Both the position numbers and the translations under genes were made by a program. DNA of 64,000 nt from Hybos culiciformis (taxonomy: Eukaryota > Arthropoda > Insecta > Diptera > Hybotidae): assembly GCA_964007475.1 (NCBI GenBank), contig OZ023275.1, forward strand, positions 2,480,001-2,544,000. The letters are read 5' to 3'. The notes under the pieces are model-generated. The model had not been told where the DNA came from. It did no database searches and worked only from the letters and a program-made list of their open reading frames with translations. This document shows, one piece after another, positions 18,605-31,317 of the stretch (position 1 is the stretch's first letter; every line of letters begins with the position of its first letter).

Positions 18605-20965
18605 TTAAAATAGTTTATTTATTTATTTATTATAGTTCAGATCGAACTCAATATAATTTACATTTACATTAAATTTGCAATCAATTACATCATAAATTAA
18701 AAATTAACAAATATAATTAACAAATATAAAAATTAACATATAAATATTCACACACATAACTACAATCAAAAAATTGCTAGTCAAATAAAAATAAAGTACA
18801 TGTAAGTTATCTAATTTTCTATAACAAAAGGAAAGAGAAGGGAAACAAATAAAAAGCTAAATTTTATCACAAGAATTGCAGGCCAAGTCAATTACGGCAG
18901 TCCCCAGAAACAAGAAAATGAAGCATTACACTTAATTATTACTATATAGTCTCTTCTTTAAACAATGCTTATTCAGATTAAAGTCAAAACAATCGCAGTA
19001 TTCAGAGGTTCATTTACCCCATAAACTGTACGATGTGTCTGAACCTGAAAAATCTGAACAAATCTAAGCGATCGGTCTACAAGTCGAAAATTAATCCTAC
19101 TAAGTAGGTTAGAAGAAGAAATGTTTCCTGATATTAGTTGGTTTAAAAACACTATGTCCGCAACAATGCGCCGCTTTTCCAATGCAATCGTTCAGCGTAA
19201 GTAACCACAAATGTGACGGGATAACTTGTTAGAGGTGAAGCAGGAGCGAAACGTGAAAAATTTCTTTGAACGGATTCAACTCTATGAATATGGACATCAA
19301 AATATGGGGACCAAACCTGTGAGGAGAATTCAAGTAAAGGACGAACCATACAAGTGAAAAGGGAGCGAGTTACTTTTGGATTGACAAATTCTTTTGACCA
19401 TCTCTTAATAAATCCCAACATGGAATTAGATTTTGCCACGATGGTATTAACATGTTCTCGAAAATCAAGTTTGCAATCACAATAAACTCCCAAATCCTTC
19501 ACCACCTTCACCCTTTCCACCTCCACGCCACCTATTCTATAGCAGAAGCTAATTGGGGTTAACTTTCTACTGAAAGAAATAGTCTGACATTTTCTACTGT
19601 TGAGAATCAAATTTTTTTTACAACACCATTTCTCAAAACTATCAACATCAAACTGAAGGTGCTCGTTATCGTATAGTTCACTAAATGTTCTGAAGATCTT
19701 CATGTCATCTGCATAAGCATTCGAAGAGCTATGTTTCAAAACACAGAGAGCGTCGTTAACTGTTATTATAAACAGAAGTGGGCCTAGAAGACTCCCCTGC
19801 GAAACGCCCGATGTGGCAACGAAACCATTGGAAATAGATTCTCTGAATTGCACAAAATACTTTCTATTGGTTACGTAGAATGAAATCCAATCACAGAACG
19901 TTTTAGGAAACCCCAAAGAATTCAATTTCTACAAAATAAGCTCATGAGAAAGGATATGGAAAGCCTTACTGAAATCGGTGTATATGACATCAGTCTGAAG
20001 TCCCTTCTCCATGGATGCGACAGATTCGGTCACAACTTCCAACAAACTGGTGGTAGTAGACCTTGCTGTAACGAAACCGTGCTGAAAATCTGGTTTGCAA
20101 TGCAAATAAAATCGTTCAAAAATGACTTGCTCAAATAATTTGGGTAGTGCAGACAACTTAGCAATAGGTCTGTAATTTTTGACATTATTTCTAATACCAG
20201 TCTTATGAATTGGTTTAATGAAAGAGGTTTTCAATATATCAGGAAAATGATTCAAAGTCAACGACTTATTAAATATAACTGAAATGAAGTAAGACAAGGG
20301 TTGTCTACATTTTTTTAAGACAAACGCAGGTATGTCATCTGGTCCTTTAATTTATTAATCGTTGTAAGTATTTCCTCTTCACTAATTTGTATACTTGAGA
20401 AAGTAATTCTGGGAAATGAATGAAGATAATCGAAGTATTCGCTGTCGGGCTCAAATGCTGCAGGATTCTTGTAAGATTCTGCAAAGAAATTTACGAAAAA
20501 ATTTTAAATAACATCGGAGATATTAGAACAGTCTTCATTATAGTTTAACGATACTGGGAAATAGTCGGTCTTACGCTTGATGTTCACAAATCAACAAAAT
20601 TTTTTAGGGTTGGATACCAATTCGGAACTCATTGTACTGACATAATCGTTGTATGACTTCTCCAACGCAACCTTAACTTCATTAAAAAGGCGAACGAAAA
20701 TAGAATAATCGCGTTCGTCACGCGTGCAAATATATTTAGACCAGGCCCTATTTTTCTTAGACTTCAAAGCTCTTAATGGTCGATCGTACCACGGAGGCGC
20801 CCTTGATTCATTACTGACTCGTATCAAAGGTACTGAGAGAGAAAAGAAATAGTAAATAAAGCTATAAAAATTGTTAACGCCATCAACGAAATTCGACAAA
20901 TGCAAGAGTTGGATATGATGCTCTATTTTAAGATTTAATTTAAAAATAATATACTCCTTCAATAT
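18605..20965 (-). mobile_element. Jockey-like non-LTR retrotransposon, 5'-truncated and decayed
   Basis: Read on the minus strand, it ends in a TAATAAATAAATAAATAAA tail near 18630, as in Jockey-clade elements, and begins near 20965 inside ORF2, so the endonuclease is missing. The linker (PPWYDRPLRALKSKKNRAW) is at about 20750-20800. The reverse transcriptase follows, with NYRPI near 20175, QHGF near 20080, TDFSKAF near 19975, SGVSQGS near 19800 and the catalytic YADD near 19710. C-terminal GFIKRWSKEF lies near 19395 and HRTVYG near 19025. Breaks: in-frame stops near 20594, 20507 and 19926, a one-base frameshift near 20340 and another near 19160. The active-site region AFD reads AFH. This is a dead copy. 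The enzyme family normally primes reverse transcription at nicked genomic DNA. Confidence 0.9.
19152..20337 (-). pseudogene. Reverse transcriptase domain of the Jockey-like element (broken)
   Basis: This is the longest coding relic in the window. One frame covers the palm and fingers of the reverse transcriptase with an in-frame TAG near 19926. Visible motifs in order are KPIHKTG, NYRPIAKLS, PKLFEQVIFERF, TDFSKAF, GVSQGSLLGPLLF, AYADDMKIF and LGVYCDCKLDF. The Y-A-D-D aspartates are intact, but the residue expected to be aspartate after SKAF is histidine. It is not expected to give an active enzyme. Confidence 0.9.
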
Positions 20966-23700
20966 AAACTCCAGTATAAATAATAATTATAATTGATTTT
21001 TATTCTTAATTTACCATGAATTTTAAGATTTAATTTCTATAATTTGAAGAGTTTAAAAATGTTGCTTGCCAACCTTATAATTTCAATAATGCAATTTTTG
21101 TTAATAAACTCTAACTCAAGCGAACTGCAGATATGTTATAAATATAAAAAAAATATTGAAACAGTGAAATTGAAATTTTATAAAGATTATTGGCGCCGTG
21201 AAATGTCCTCTGTTTATGTATATGATTGAAACATTTATATACCACAATTATAGTTATTTCTTGAAATTCGTACGAATTCATATGAATTATACTTGCAAAC
21301 ATATATATTATTACATTATATTATTTATTTCGAAACATTGCGCTGAGAAATTGTGATAAAAATGATGCTTCAAGTAATTTTTTTTTTTAAGTTCAAAGCA
21401 ATGATTCGTTTTGGTGTGGAGGAAAAACAATTTTTTTTCGGTCCAACACCCTCTATTCTATATCATAATGAAAATCAAGTCAAGTTTTTAGCAAATATTT
21501 TCGAAAACGATTTTTTTTTTTAAATCGAAGAAACTTTATTTTAAATAAAATTCTTCATGTTGATATGCCATCATAACAATAACGCCATGTTTGTTAGGAA
21601 CAAATAAAATTTGAAAACTTTAATATAAATTCATTCAAAATTTTTTGTAAAAGAAACATTTAATTTCATTAAAAACATTTACTTCATTTTCTCTTTTTAT
21701 TAATGAAAATTAAATTACCCAACGTAACAATCTAAGTATTTCAAATGTGTCTTCAATTAAAACGCATGAACAGTGCCGGCAGAACGTATTTTGCGGAGTG
21801 GGTAGAAGTCAACATTTTACTACTGAAATCGCATATATAAAGTGCAAAAACTTCGGTTGATCTTCATGAATTCTTCCAGGCTGAGTTTGTCCACTGATTC
21901 TGGCAACATGATTCAATCGATTTAGCATCATTGTCGAGAGCAACTAATTTAAAATGAAATTATCAAAAACTATTATAAATTTTTCTAATTCCGACTAATG
22001 GGTATATATATAAATACCCTCACAAACGTATGACCGTAACGCATTGAAAACTTTAAATAAAATATTTTCCACTATATTATAACAGACAAAAAAAAAAATT
22101 CACTTACAATGCAGATATTATACTTCTATTACTTCAAAATAATGAAAAAGTTGTCTAGACATTAAATAAGGGAAAAACAGGATTTTATTATTTAGAAAAT
22201 TTTCAAGTGTTTGATTTAAGAATTTTTTTTTCGAATTCTTCCTTTTTTCGCTAACTACCTATGTTTATATTTTTATTATGATTTATATTTATGACAGAAG
22301 TCAGAAAGAAAAAACAAAATACATTATTATAAACTTACCGCAATTGCATTTGAAGTACATTATTTGAATTTTTCATTCATATATATAAAATATTTCTAGG
22401 TAGTCTGAATCTGTTTTATTTTGTCAATGCTATTTTGTGTGCTTATAAATATGTAATGTACAAAAAACAAAGATAAAAACTGTTTTATAAATGTTTAATG
22501 AATGTTTACCAAAAAATATAAAAGGTGGACTTCTTTCTTTAATTGCTTAATTTCTTATTATATGCGAAAATAATTAGAAAGCATTGATAGTAAATATTTA
22601 TAGTAAATAATCATTCTAGGAAAGCTTACAATTTTAAAAATCACAAATTATATATGTAAATGTACCTTAGTGTAGATTCTACACTAATCTTATTTTCAAA
22701 ACAAACATGAACTCTTGAAAAAAAAATCTTTTCGTGTTTGTACGTATGTACGTTTGAAATATTACCGAAATGGAAATATGTAGTCCATACTTAAAATTAA
22801 GAAGTGATCCTAAAAAAAAAATTAATCAACAAAAATAATATAATAATATGAAATATAAAATAAACCTAAAAAATATATGTATCAGCGGAATAACCAATAA
22901 ATACCTTTTAGCTATCAAAAGCAGTCAAATAAAGTTCATCTTAACATTTTTCCAATACTTTTGTTATTTATTATTCGACTGACCAATTTAAAATTAATAA
23001 AAAAATGCAATAAATTATAATAATCAGTTGGTGGTACGATTGAGAAAAGCTATATTTAATTAGTATACATTCATATGTCTTTATCAATAAATAATATTAA
23101 ATTCAATTAAAAATTGTTCATAAAAATAAATAAGATAAGTGAAATTTTAATATATATGTTTTATATGTATATATGTAGAACACTTTAACTAATTTAATTT
23201 GCTAGAAGCAAAACTTAATTTTCTCGTAGGAACAAAGAAAAGCAAAAAATATTTCATTCATACACATCATTTATTTATGTCGACAAAGATTAATATTATG
23301 CAGTAGATACTTAGATACTTACAATACGGATTTGGATTCATATACAGAAAAAAAGCTGTACCACTTCTTCTGCCATTGTATAACAAAATTTTATGCTTTT
23401 GAAATTGCATAAAACTATTAAAATAATTAACTAGTTTAAATAACACACCCAATTTAAATAATTTTTTTATTAAAAGTAAATAATTCAACTTATGCATTTG
23501 ATAACTATTTTCAATTTATTTTATTTAATTAAGTTTATTTAAAATTTTTATTGATGTTTAAGTTTAATTAAAAAAAACATAAGTTAAATTAATTAAAAAA
23601 CAGTCAATTTTGATTTATATTTTAATTTAAATAAAAATGTATTTTAAGTATTTTCATTTAAAAGTTTTTGGTATTTATTATTCGCATTATAAGTATAAGG
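20966..23700. other. AT-rich intergenic DNA
   Basis: No gene recognised over 2.7 kb. Short open frames at 21044-21302 overlap on both strands and show no domain. Confidence 0.45.
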
Positions 23701-23702
23701 TA

Positions 23703-23885
23703 TAGTACGATTCAAATCACTTGACCAATCCGTTATGCAAAGCTTTCCTTTTCCATTACAAAATTCCATACAAAATTGCATGAGCTTTTATTCTTATATA
23801 ATTTCCCCTAAATTTTGTATGGATTTTTGTAATGGAAAGGGAAAGCTTTGCATAACGGATTGGTCAAGTGATTTGAATCGTACTC
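23703..23885. repeat. Foldback MITE with about 75-bp arms
   Basis: The arm beginning AGTACGATTCAAATCACTTG at 23704 is repeated in reverse complement ending at 23884, with only a few mismatches and a spacer of about 30 bases. TA lies at both outer edges (23701-23702 and 23886-23887), compatible with a Tc1/mariner-type TA duplication. No coding content. Confidence 0.75.
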
Positions 23886-23887
23886 TA

Positions 23888-26800
23888 CATTATTTTATCA
23901 TGAGGGTCATATCAAAATCCATTCAAATTAAGATTTTCTCACTGCTTACAGATTGTGTAAAGTGTAAATAATCAATCAATTCAATAGTGATTTTCATATC
24001 CTTTAATATTTGTAAAAACCTTATATAAAAAACAGTATTCCGAACCTACATCAAATAATTTTGATTATTATATTAAAGAAGAAACATCGTGATTAATTGG
24101 TTTGAAAGGTTGGAAGTATAGGCATTTAATTCGAAGGAAATTATCTTTTAATTTTTTTTCCTTTTTTCATTAGTTGTAAGAAGAAATCATGTACAGCGTA
24201 CAATTATGCATATAGTATTAGTATTTAATTCGAAAGAAATTATCCTTCATTAATTTTTTTTTTTTTTAATATTTAAATTCATTTCTTTTTCCTTCCAAAT
24301 ATTGTCTCAGCTGTACACTGTTTTTTATTTCCATATAAAACAGCTGTTAAATAATTCATTAGAATAAATGCATAACGAATAAAAATGACCTTATTTAAAA
24401 AAAAAATTAGGTCAAAATATTATCCAAGATTGGATCCTATACTAAGTTTTTTTATATAAAATGGTAAAATTTTCATTATAATGAAATTTTCAAAGCAAAA
24501 TTCAAAAACAAAATTTTGGAATACATCATGTGAGGTGGTGTTTTCTATTTATTTATCTCATAAACTTATTACAAGCGTTGTATTTACAGTAATACTTATT
24601 TCTATATATCACAATTTAAATTAATTTAATATGCATATCCATATTCAATATATCAACACATATATATTTTACTGTACTACCCACAATTGACTTTACTATC
24701 TTATATCTATTATTTACTACCTACAGTAAGTCATAACAGCAAGTATTTAGTTCTCTTTTTTTTTAATTAAAAAATAATATTAAAATATATATTCTTGAAA
24801 AAATTTATTTAACACAGTTCTTTTAGAAACTTTTTAGAATTTTTAATGACATTTTATTTTCAAATACTCCTATTCCTAGTTTCTTTTTTTTTCATTTTGT
24901 GTCCTTATTTTCAATAGTTTCTTGATTCAATTTCGTTTTTAAAATTTTTTTTTATTGAAAAACTGCTTTTGGTTTATTAACTTAAAATATTTTTTGGTAT
25001 AAAATATTCGAAATTTGAAATAACCTGAAATCGTAATGAATTTAATTTGAATCCACCGGAACCCTCAAAAAATATATTTATTAAAGCTTCATGTTGCCAA
25101 GTTTAAGTATTTCAAAAGAATTTAAGTCGTTTACAGAGGGAGTATTTATTAAAAAATTGTTTAAAGAAGCCTTGAATTGTTTTGGGGGAGAATGGAGATT
25201 TAATTTTTTATTGTATTTTAACAAATCTTCACACGAAAACACTAAGAACCTAAATTTTAGCCGTTGATTTTTTTTTTTTTTCGGAAATTGCAAATTTTTT
25301 CTTTTTTTTTATATATACCACACAATTTTTAATTTCTGGCCATCACTGGTTTAATTATTAGTTAACGTATTTTTTTCTAAACTACTGTGATTTTTTTTTA
25401 AAAACCCTTCAAAAAGTAAATAAATATTATCGTAACATCATAACAAATACATTTACAAACGCATTTACAATTTATGAAAGAGAAATACTGCTCTAGTCCA
25501 TCAACCACCACATAATATATCTATGTACCAAAATCCCTATCGCATTTATTTTAACATTTTCATTTTCACTTATCAAATTTATTCTCTCAACATTGTACAA
25601 ATAGCTCTTTGTTAACCTAATTGGGGATATGATCGTATTGTGACTATGTTTTAACGTTCATAAGAAATCCAGTCAGCGAGTCAGCAAAAAATTAGATATT
25701 CTTTCTTGCATAATTTTGGACAGAAAATCTTTTATTTTGAATGTATGTATAACTAACATACCATTCAATATATAATTTTTCAATACAATTTTAATTTTTT
25801 GTAATTCTTTATGATTCCAATTTTACAAGTATTTAATTCAAAAAAAAAGTTCACACAGAAACTAAAAATATTCGATGCAATAATATAACATTCAAACATA
25901 TATAGAAACATAATATGCTATTTCCTTATTTGAAAAGAAAAATACATTTACCATGATTTATCTGAAAATTGATATCAGGGTTAATAGTTTTTTTCTTACA
26001 TTTTTCTTTCTGAGAGAAAATAAATTTATTTTTAGCGCAGGAGATCTTTTAACCCAATTTTGTGAAAAAAAATTTTATTAAGAAAATATCAATTTTTAAA
26101 GTAAAAAAATGCATTAATTCAAAAAAAAGGGAAATACTTTTTTTCTTTTATTCTTAAGAATTTTTGATGTTTTATCAAAGAACTAAACTACTGGTGTTTT
26201 TATTTAAATTGAATAAATTTTTTTTTTGTTTTATTAGAAATTTAAGGAGAAGCAAATGTAATCATAATTAGTTTAATCCAGCAGTTATGTCTAGGATGAA
26301 AAATTGATTTGAGTTCTTGAGAGGATGAATAATGCCTATAAGAAGAATGTACTACTTTGTCAAATCTTTACATATTATCTTCTAAAAACGTCAGACTAAT
26401 CGTGTGAAAAACAATTCATAACTGTAAATTTTCTGAAACCACATTAATTGTACAATTATAGTTTATTTTTTATGTTTGTGTGGTAATCCAAAATATCATG
26501 TGGCCAAACAAATGGATTTGCAGGTTGTGGGTTTTTTCATCTTATTTCAACCCTGTAGAAATGTATTTTCAAAAGAATTCGAAAATTACAAACTCATGAT
26601 AATGAGTCGATATAACCTCGCCAATAACGTTGAGTGTTTGTTTACTGACACGTTAAATAGCACTTTCCTACAACAAATGTAAAAAAATGAATTTTCTTTA
26701 ATTTTTTGTGTTTTTTTCATTTATTTTTTGAGAATTTGTTGTATATTTTTATTTTAATAAAAATAACTACTCGTATGGACATTTCATAACTGGCTATTAA

Positions 26801-27060
26801 TCTAGGTCTGTCCATGCTATTAATACCAAATTTTTCATGAGAAGTAACCAAACAGCCGTATAAAATTGATTCTCACAATAAAAAAAATAAAAAGCCACTC
26901 AATATTTTTGTAATTTTTTGTTCGTACACAATTTGGGCGCACAACAATTTGACCGTCAACCAATTTAATAGTCAAGAAATTTGATCATCAACCAATTTTA
27001 TCATTAACCAATTTCATCACATCAATTAGATCGTCGTAAAATTTTCCAACAAAAAAACAT
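23888..27060. other. AT-rich intergenic DNA
   Basis: No gene recognised over 3.2 kb. A segment around 24123-24160 (ATTTAATTCGAAGGAAATTATC) recurs about 103 bases later near 24226, suggesting a small local duplication. A degenerate short repeat of AACCAATTT plus TCATCA lies at 26940-27030. Confidence 0.45.
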
Positions 27061-27309
27061 TGCAAGATGCAAACTCAAAAAAAGATGCGCTTAAAATTTT
27101 TTAATAACTTTTTATTACAAAACAGCAAATACATTAATACATTAATCATGCCATTTGATTATTTGAAAAGCAAGTGCATTTTGACGCTGTACGATGAAAA
27201 GTGTCATAAATCGTTGTTGAAAATGCAGACAGACAACAGGACACAAAAAAGCTTTTATATAAATTTAAACAGTAGGTATACTAAAAATTAAATATTACGT
27301 AGAAAAAAC

Positions 27310-27440
27310 AATATTTTAGCTGTTACCAGTAACTTATTTGAGAAAAAAAATAAATTAAAAGAACGACTGTATTCTTTTATAATTGTGAAATTAACAAATA
27401 ATATTGTAATCATCATTTTCTTTTATATGCATGCCAAATT
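27310..27440 (-). pseudogene. Possible relic of a DUF1091 first exon and upstream region
   Basis: Text on the plus strand here (TATTTTAGCTGTTACC, then TTATTTGAGAAAA, then TTATAATTGTGAAATTAAC) resembles the gene A segment at about 29732-29850 (TATTTTACTTGTTACC, TTGTTTGAAAAGA, TTATAATTGACAGATTAAC). The position matching the gene A start codon is changed, so it could not start translation. No matching exons 2-4 were found nearby. The similarity is partial and judged by eye. Confidence 0.3.
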
Positions 27441-28138
27441 ATTATTTTTTTACGTATGGTTTGCTTACGTGTTGTATATTGAAATAATATAATTATTAAT
27501 TATTTTAATTCTAATGCATATATGTAATTTTTTTTTCAGATACCATGGACATTTTCTTTTCTAATATCCCTCATAGTTTTAAGTCATTTTCTTTCTACAT
27601 TAATAAGAACGAAATCTTTATAACTTATTTTCTTTTAGAACTAAAGTTAAAAAAATAATTAAAAATAAAAGCTTTTTGGCCGTAAGTTTGGGGCAATTAT
27701 AAGGAAACTTTAGCCTCAAGCATGGTGTATTTAGAAATATTATGTGATACAGAAGTTATCAGAAATGAAGAACTGAAAATTTATTCTTTTTTTACTCTTT
27801 ATTATTAATAAGTAAATTCATTGAAATTTAATTATTATATATACTTTGTATATTTATATTCCTTCTTTTCATTTTAATAAAATGAATTTTATAAACAAAA
27901 AAAAATTATTATTTTATTTTAATCTTTTATTAAAAAATATTTTTATTAAATTTTCCTTTATGAAAATTCTACAAACAAAAAAATAATGAAATAAAACAAC
28001 AATAAAATAATTCTATGATAATCCTAGCTGGCTGTGTGAACCGTCGTTTCTTGCTCTTTGATAATTACCGGATTAGCAACTGATTATTTTTGAGTCTGTG
28101 CGTAATATAAACTGAAAACTGTACTAATAAACTAAAAG

Positions 28139-28172
<34 letters not shown>

Positions 28173-28645
28173 AATTTAAGTACATATTGAAATAAACCTA
28201 AAATATTTATTGTGTACCTCTCTACCTCTCTAGCTTCCGCACAATGATACAAATCACCAAAAATGTATGAAAAAATTATACAGAGCGAAAGGCTTATTGT
28301 TTTAGATTTTTAGAACTTTTATTGTTTTAGGAAAATAAAGGCAGGAACTGTAGGCAAACCATATAAAAGATGATTTCTAGAATAGCTTCGCATCAAAAAA
28401 AAAAAGGAGAACGAAAAAATTAACATGAATAACCCCATTTAAATTTTGTTGTCTTTTTCGTTTTTCATAGCTTATATACATATATAAATAAATTTAAAGA
28501 AAACTAGAAACTAGAGTGTGTAGAGAAGAACCGAAAAAAGATATTGGGCTTATTTCACTAGTACGTTAGAATAAAAATACACAAATCAAGAAAATCGAAC
28601 ATCATTTACGGCTCCATACAACGGTTTCATTTTCATATATTTTTT
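27441..28645. other. AT-rich DNA downstream of DUF1091 gene A
   Basis: No gene recognised. A (TAA)n / (TAAA)n microsatellite lies at about 28138-28178. Confidence 0.45.
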
Positions 28646-28652
28646 ATCACAT

Positions 28653-29753
28653 CTAATTTTCTTTCTCGAATTTCGAGTTCTTCATTAAAGTTTGATTTTG
28701 ATTATGTTTCCTAATATTTTCGGAAGCTTCAAAATAAATCACTAAATTTCCAACTAGCGAACGAAAATCATTTTCGTAAAATTTACAACTTAACTTGTAA
28801 AGTCCTTCTGGCCAAATAGAATTTTTTAAATTCAAGTAATTAGGATCAATTTTTTTTGCTATCAGAAAACCCTGAAAAAATCAAGACCATAATTCAAACA
28901 ATTTTAAGCTGATCAAATTCGAACTTACATCTAACGGACAACTGTGATTTACATTTGTAAATTTATAATATAATTGCTTAACGGCTTCAAAAAAAGGGTT
29001 TACTTTATTTGTTCCAAGAAAATCGCATATTTTAAGGTTGATGTCAATAAGAAAAGGCATCCAAAAGCGGTTATGCTTGAACATCTGAAAATGGCCCTAA
29101 AATAAAATATAAATTAATAATATTGTCCATTTGTTTTCTCACTTGCTTACAAATATTTTAATTCTCTTTTCTTCAATAAAAAAGCAATTCAAATAGCTTT
29201 TACAACAGCCAGCCACGTCTGTGCTAAAATTAATACATTTTGAAAAAGCAATAAACTTCATTTAACCAAAAACAAGTTTTAGAAAAAAATTCGAAACAAG
29301 ACTATTTTTTTAATTTTATTACCGTTTTTGAAACGAAGGAAAACTTACGTTAATTTGTTTTAATGGTTGCATAATAAGAGCGTAATAACTTGCCAAAGTT
29401 CTATCACCAACTTTTTCAATGGAGCAGTTTATAGTTTTGATCCAACGATCGACTGTTGAACATTCTAATTTGGTTAATATAATTGCTGGTCCAGTACGAA
29501 TCACACTTAGCTGAAATACGATTTTTTTTTTAAACATATGCGATATTAATTGTTTATTTTTATTCCAAAATATAATTTTCTAATTGGAATATATTTTTAG
29601 CTTTATGAAAATCTTATGACATTGTTAAAGAATTGAAATTAAATAAGAAATTGAGAACCAGGAAATTACGTATAAAAAATGCCCTTTACTGAGTAAATTT
29701 ACCGTAAAGCTTATAACTATGTGAAATAATAGTATTTTACTTGTTACCGTCAT
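28653..29753 (-). CDS. DUF1091-family secreted protein, gene A
   Basis: Four exons on the minus strand: 29703-29753, 29349-29510, 28929-29096 and 28653-28871, giving 199 residues. All introns are GT-AG and phase 0. The first exon (MTVTSKILLFHIVISFT) is a short hydrophobic signal-peptide start. Four cysteines at about residues 34, 46, 95 and 124 match the family pattern; the third sits in KICDFLG and the fourth in NVNHSCP. The last exon carries NSIWPEGLYKL and a charged, asparagine-rich tail. DUF1091 proteins are insect-expanded and distantly related to the ML (MD-2-related lipid-recognition) fold, so an extracellular lipid or pheromone-like ligand role is plausible but unproven. Length is close to the usual 170-200 residues. 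Its neighbours B, C and D are paralogues on the same strand. Confidence 0.85.
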
Positions 29754-29759
29754 CTTGTT

Positions 29760-30190
29760 TGAAAAGAAACAATAATTTGAATATTATTTTCTCTCTGCAG
29801 GTAAATTACTAAAAGCTTTATGGTTTTATAATTGACAGATTAACATATATAATAATATTGAATTGGCTTCTTCATGCATAAAATTGTTATTCGTGAATAT
29901 AAACATTAAATTTTTTCCCGTTTACGTAAATATAATTTCAATCTGGTTTTTATAAACACTGAAAGAATTTCGTCTAGATTTTCAGCAAAAATATTTGTTA
30001 CTCTTACAGATATTTATCTCTTGCAAATTGGCGAACGGGGTACAGAAACAAATTTTACAAACTTTTTTTTTTGATTTGATTTTATTTTTGTATTTATTTT
30101 TATTTCATTTATTTATGTTTATAATTTTTATTTTATTTTATTTGTTTTATTTTTTTGAAAACGTATTTATTTTTTTTTCTTTTTTGGAAA
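29760..30190. other. AT-rich upstream region of gene A
   Basis: Presumed 5' region of DUF1091 gene A. Part of it (about 29740-29850) resembles the relic at 27310-27440. No core promoter element could be assigned. The rest is T-rich. Confidence 0.4.
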
Positions 30191-30194
30191 AAAA

Positions 30195-30240
30195 CCACGA
30201 TGTTTAGCATTTCCATTTTACCACTCAGCTAGATTATTAT
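30195..30240 (-). repeat. Degenerate tRNA-like fragment
   Basis: On the minus strand TAGCTGAGTGGTAAAATGG resembles the D arm of a tRNA, followed by an AAATGCTAA word. It is similar in layout to the tRNA-like fragment near 31764-31845. Too short and decayed to be a gene. Confidence 0.3.
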
Positions 30241-30719
30241 AGTTATGAATGTGTATAAAATAAAAAATATGAATTCTCTACATGTTATAACAGAAAAGAA
30301 AGATTCGATTTTGAACAACATTTTTTTTTATTTTGAAATAAATGCGTCATTGTAAGGTTATCAAGAGAGCTGGATCTTCGGGTGGAGTGACTATTCCAGG
30401 CGCCAGAATAATTCTCGAAAAAAAGTGCCCTTTTAAGCACATTTAATTTGTATTGAAAATATATTGCTATCAAAACTAGTTGATTAATAAGCTCGTCTAA
30501 GCGCTTTTCCTATTAAAAATATTATAATTACAATTTGTCTTTCACTTAGAAGTAATTTTTCACAATTAATTCTACTGAAATGATTGTTTGTAAACCTTAT
30601 TGAATGTTTCCGTAAACCAAAGATGACATATTAGAAAAATAAATTAGAAAAATAAAACACATAAAAATGTACTGCTGTCCTTGTCTAAAAAAAAATTTAC
30701 ACTAAGCTTCTTATCTTTA

Positions 30720-30965
30720 TAATATGTCATCTTTGCTTGAACGTAATTCTAAAGAGTTCATTGAGGTATATACATTAAAGGTTTTATATACTGCCCTAGT
30801 GAGAGTACACTTAGAATTTGGTGTTGTTGTTTGGGTACCTTTCTATGGAATTCATATTAAGAGAACTGAAGGGTTTTGTGAGATATGCGTTGCGTAACCC
30901 AAATTTCTCTAGGAGAAAGTTATCTATATGTTATTATATTCTTCTTAGGTTAATAAATATAAATT
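30720..30965 (+). pseudogene. Jockey-like reverse transcriptase C-terminal relic
   Basis: Plus-strand translation shows ERNSKEFIEVYTLKVLYTAL and LEFGVVVWVPFYGIHIKR, then in a shifted frame RYALRNPNFSRRKL. This matches the post-catalytic C-terminal part of Jockey-like ORF2, with the same order as the copies at 18.6-21 kb and 44.6-45.3 kb. At least one frameshift (near 30855) and several stops are present. No 3' tail was defined. Confidence 0.7.
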
Positions 30966-31317
30966 CAAATTGTCAAAGGAAGGAATCTGAATATATGTAG
31001 GTATGTTATGAAAGAAATGTAAAATAATCTTACATTATTTATAATTCAATTCTTACTTTTTGTAAATTCTAATTTAAATATTTTTATTTTTGATTTAACG
31101 TCTGGTTAATATGTTGATTAAATTTAATTTTTCGACCAATTTTCCAGACAATATTGTTTTATTTTATTTTATTACTTGACGTTTCGACCTTTATGTGTAG
31201 GTCCTTATCAAACTCTGTAATTTACATTAAATAGTTAATAAATATTAAATTTCAAAAAATTGAAAGAATTATATAAAAAAATAAAATTTGATATTATTTA
31301 ATTTTTGTAGACAAGTA

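Noticed and set aside
26476..27291. Two plus-strand frames of 68 and 74 codons
   Set aside because: No recognisable family and no supporting exons; the first was also checked in reverse for DUF1091 exons without success.
30612..30737. Short inverted repeat AAAGATGACATATTA / TAATATGTCATCTTT
   Set aside because: Arms are short (about 16 bases), flanks give no target duplication, and it overlaps the RT relic; could be chance or a trace of an older element.
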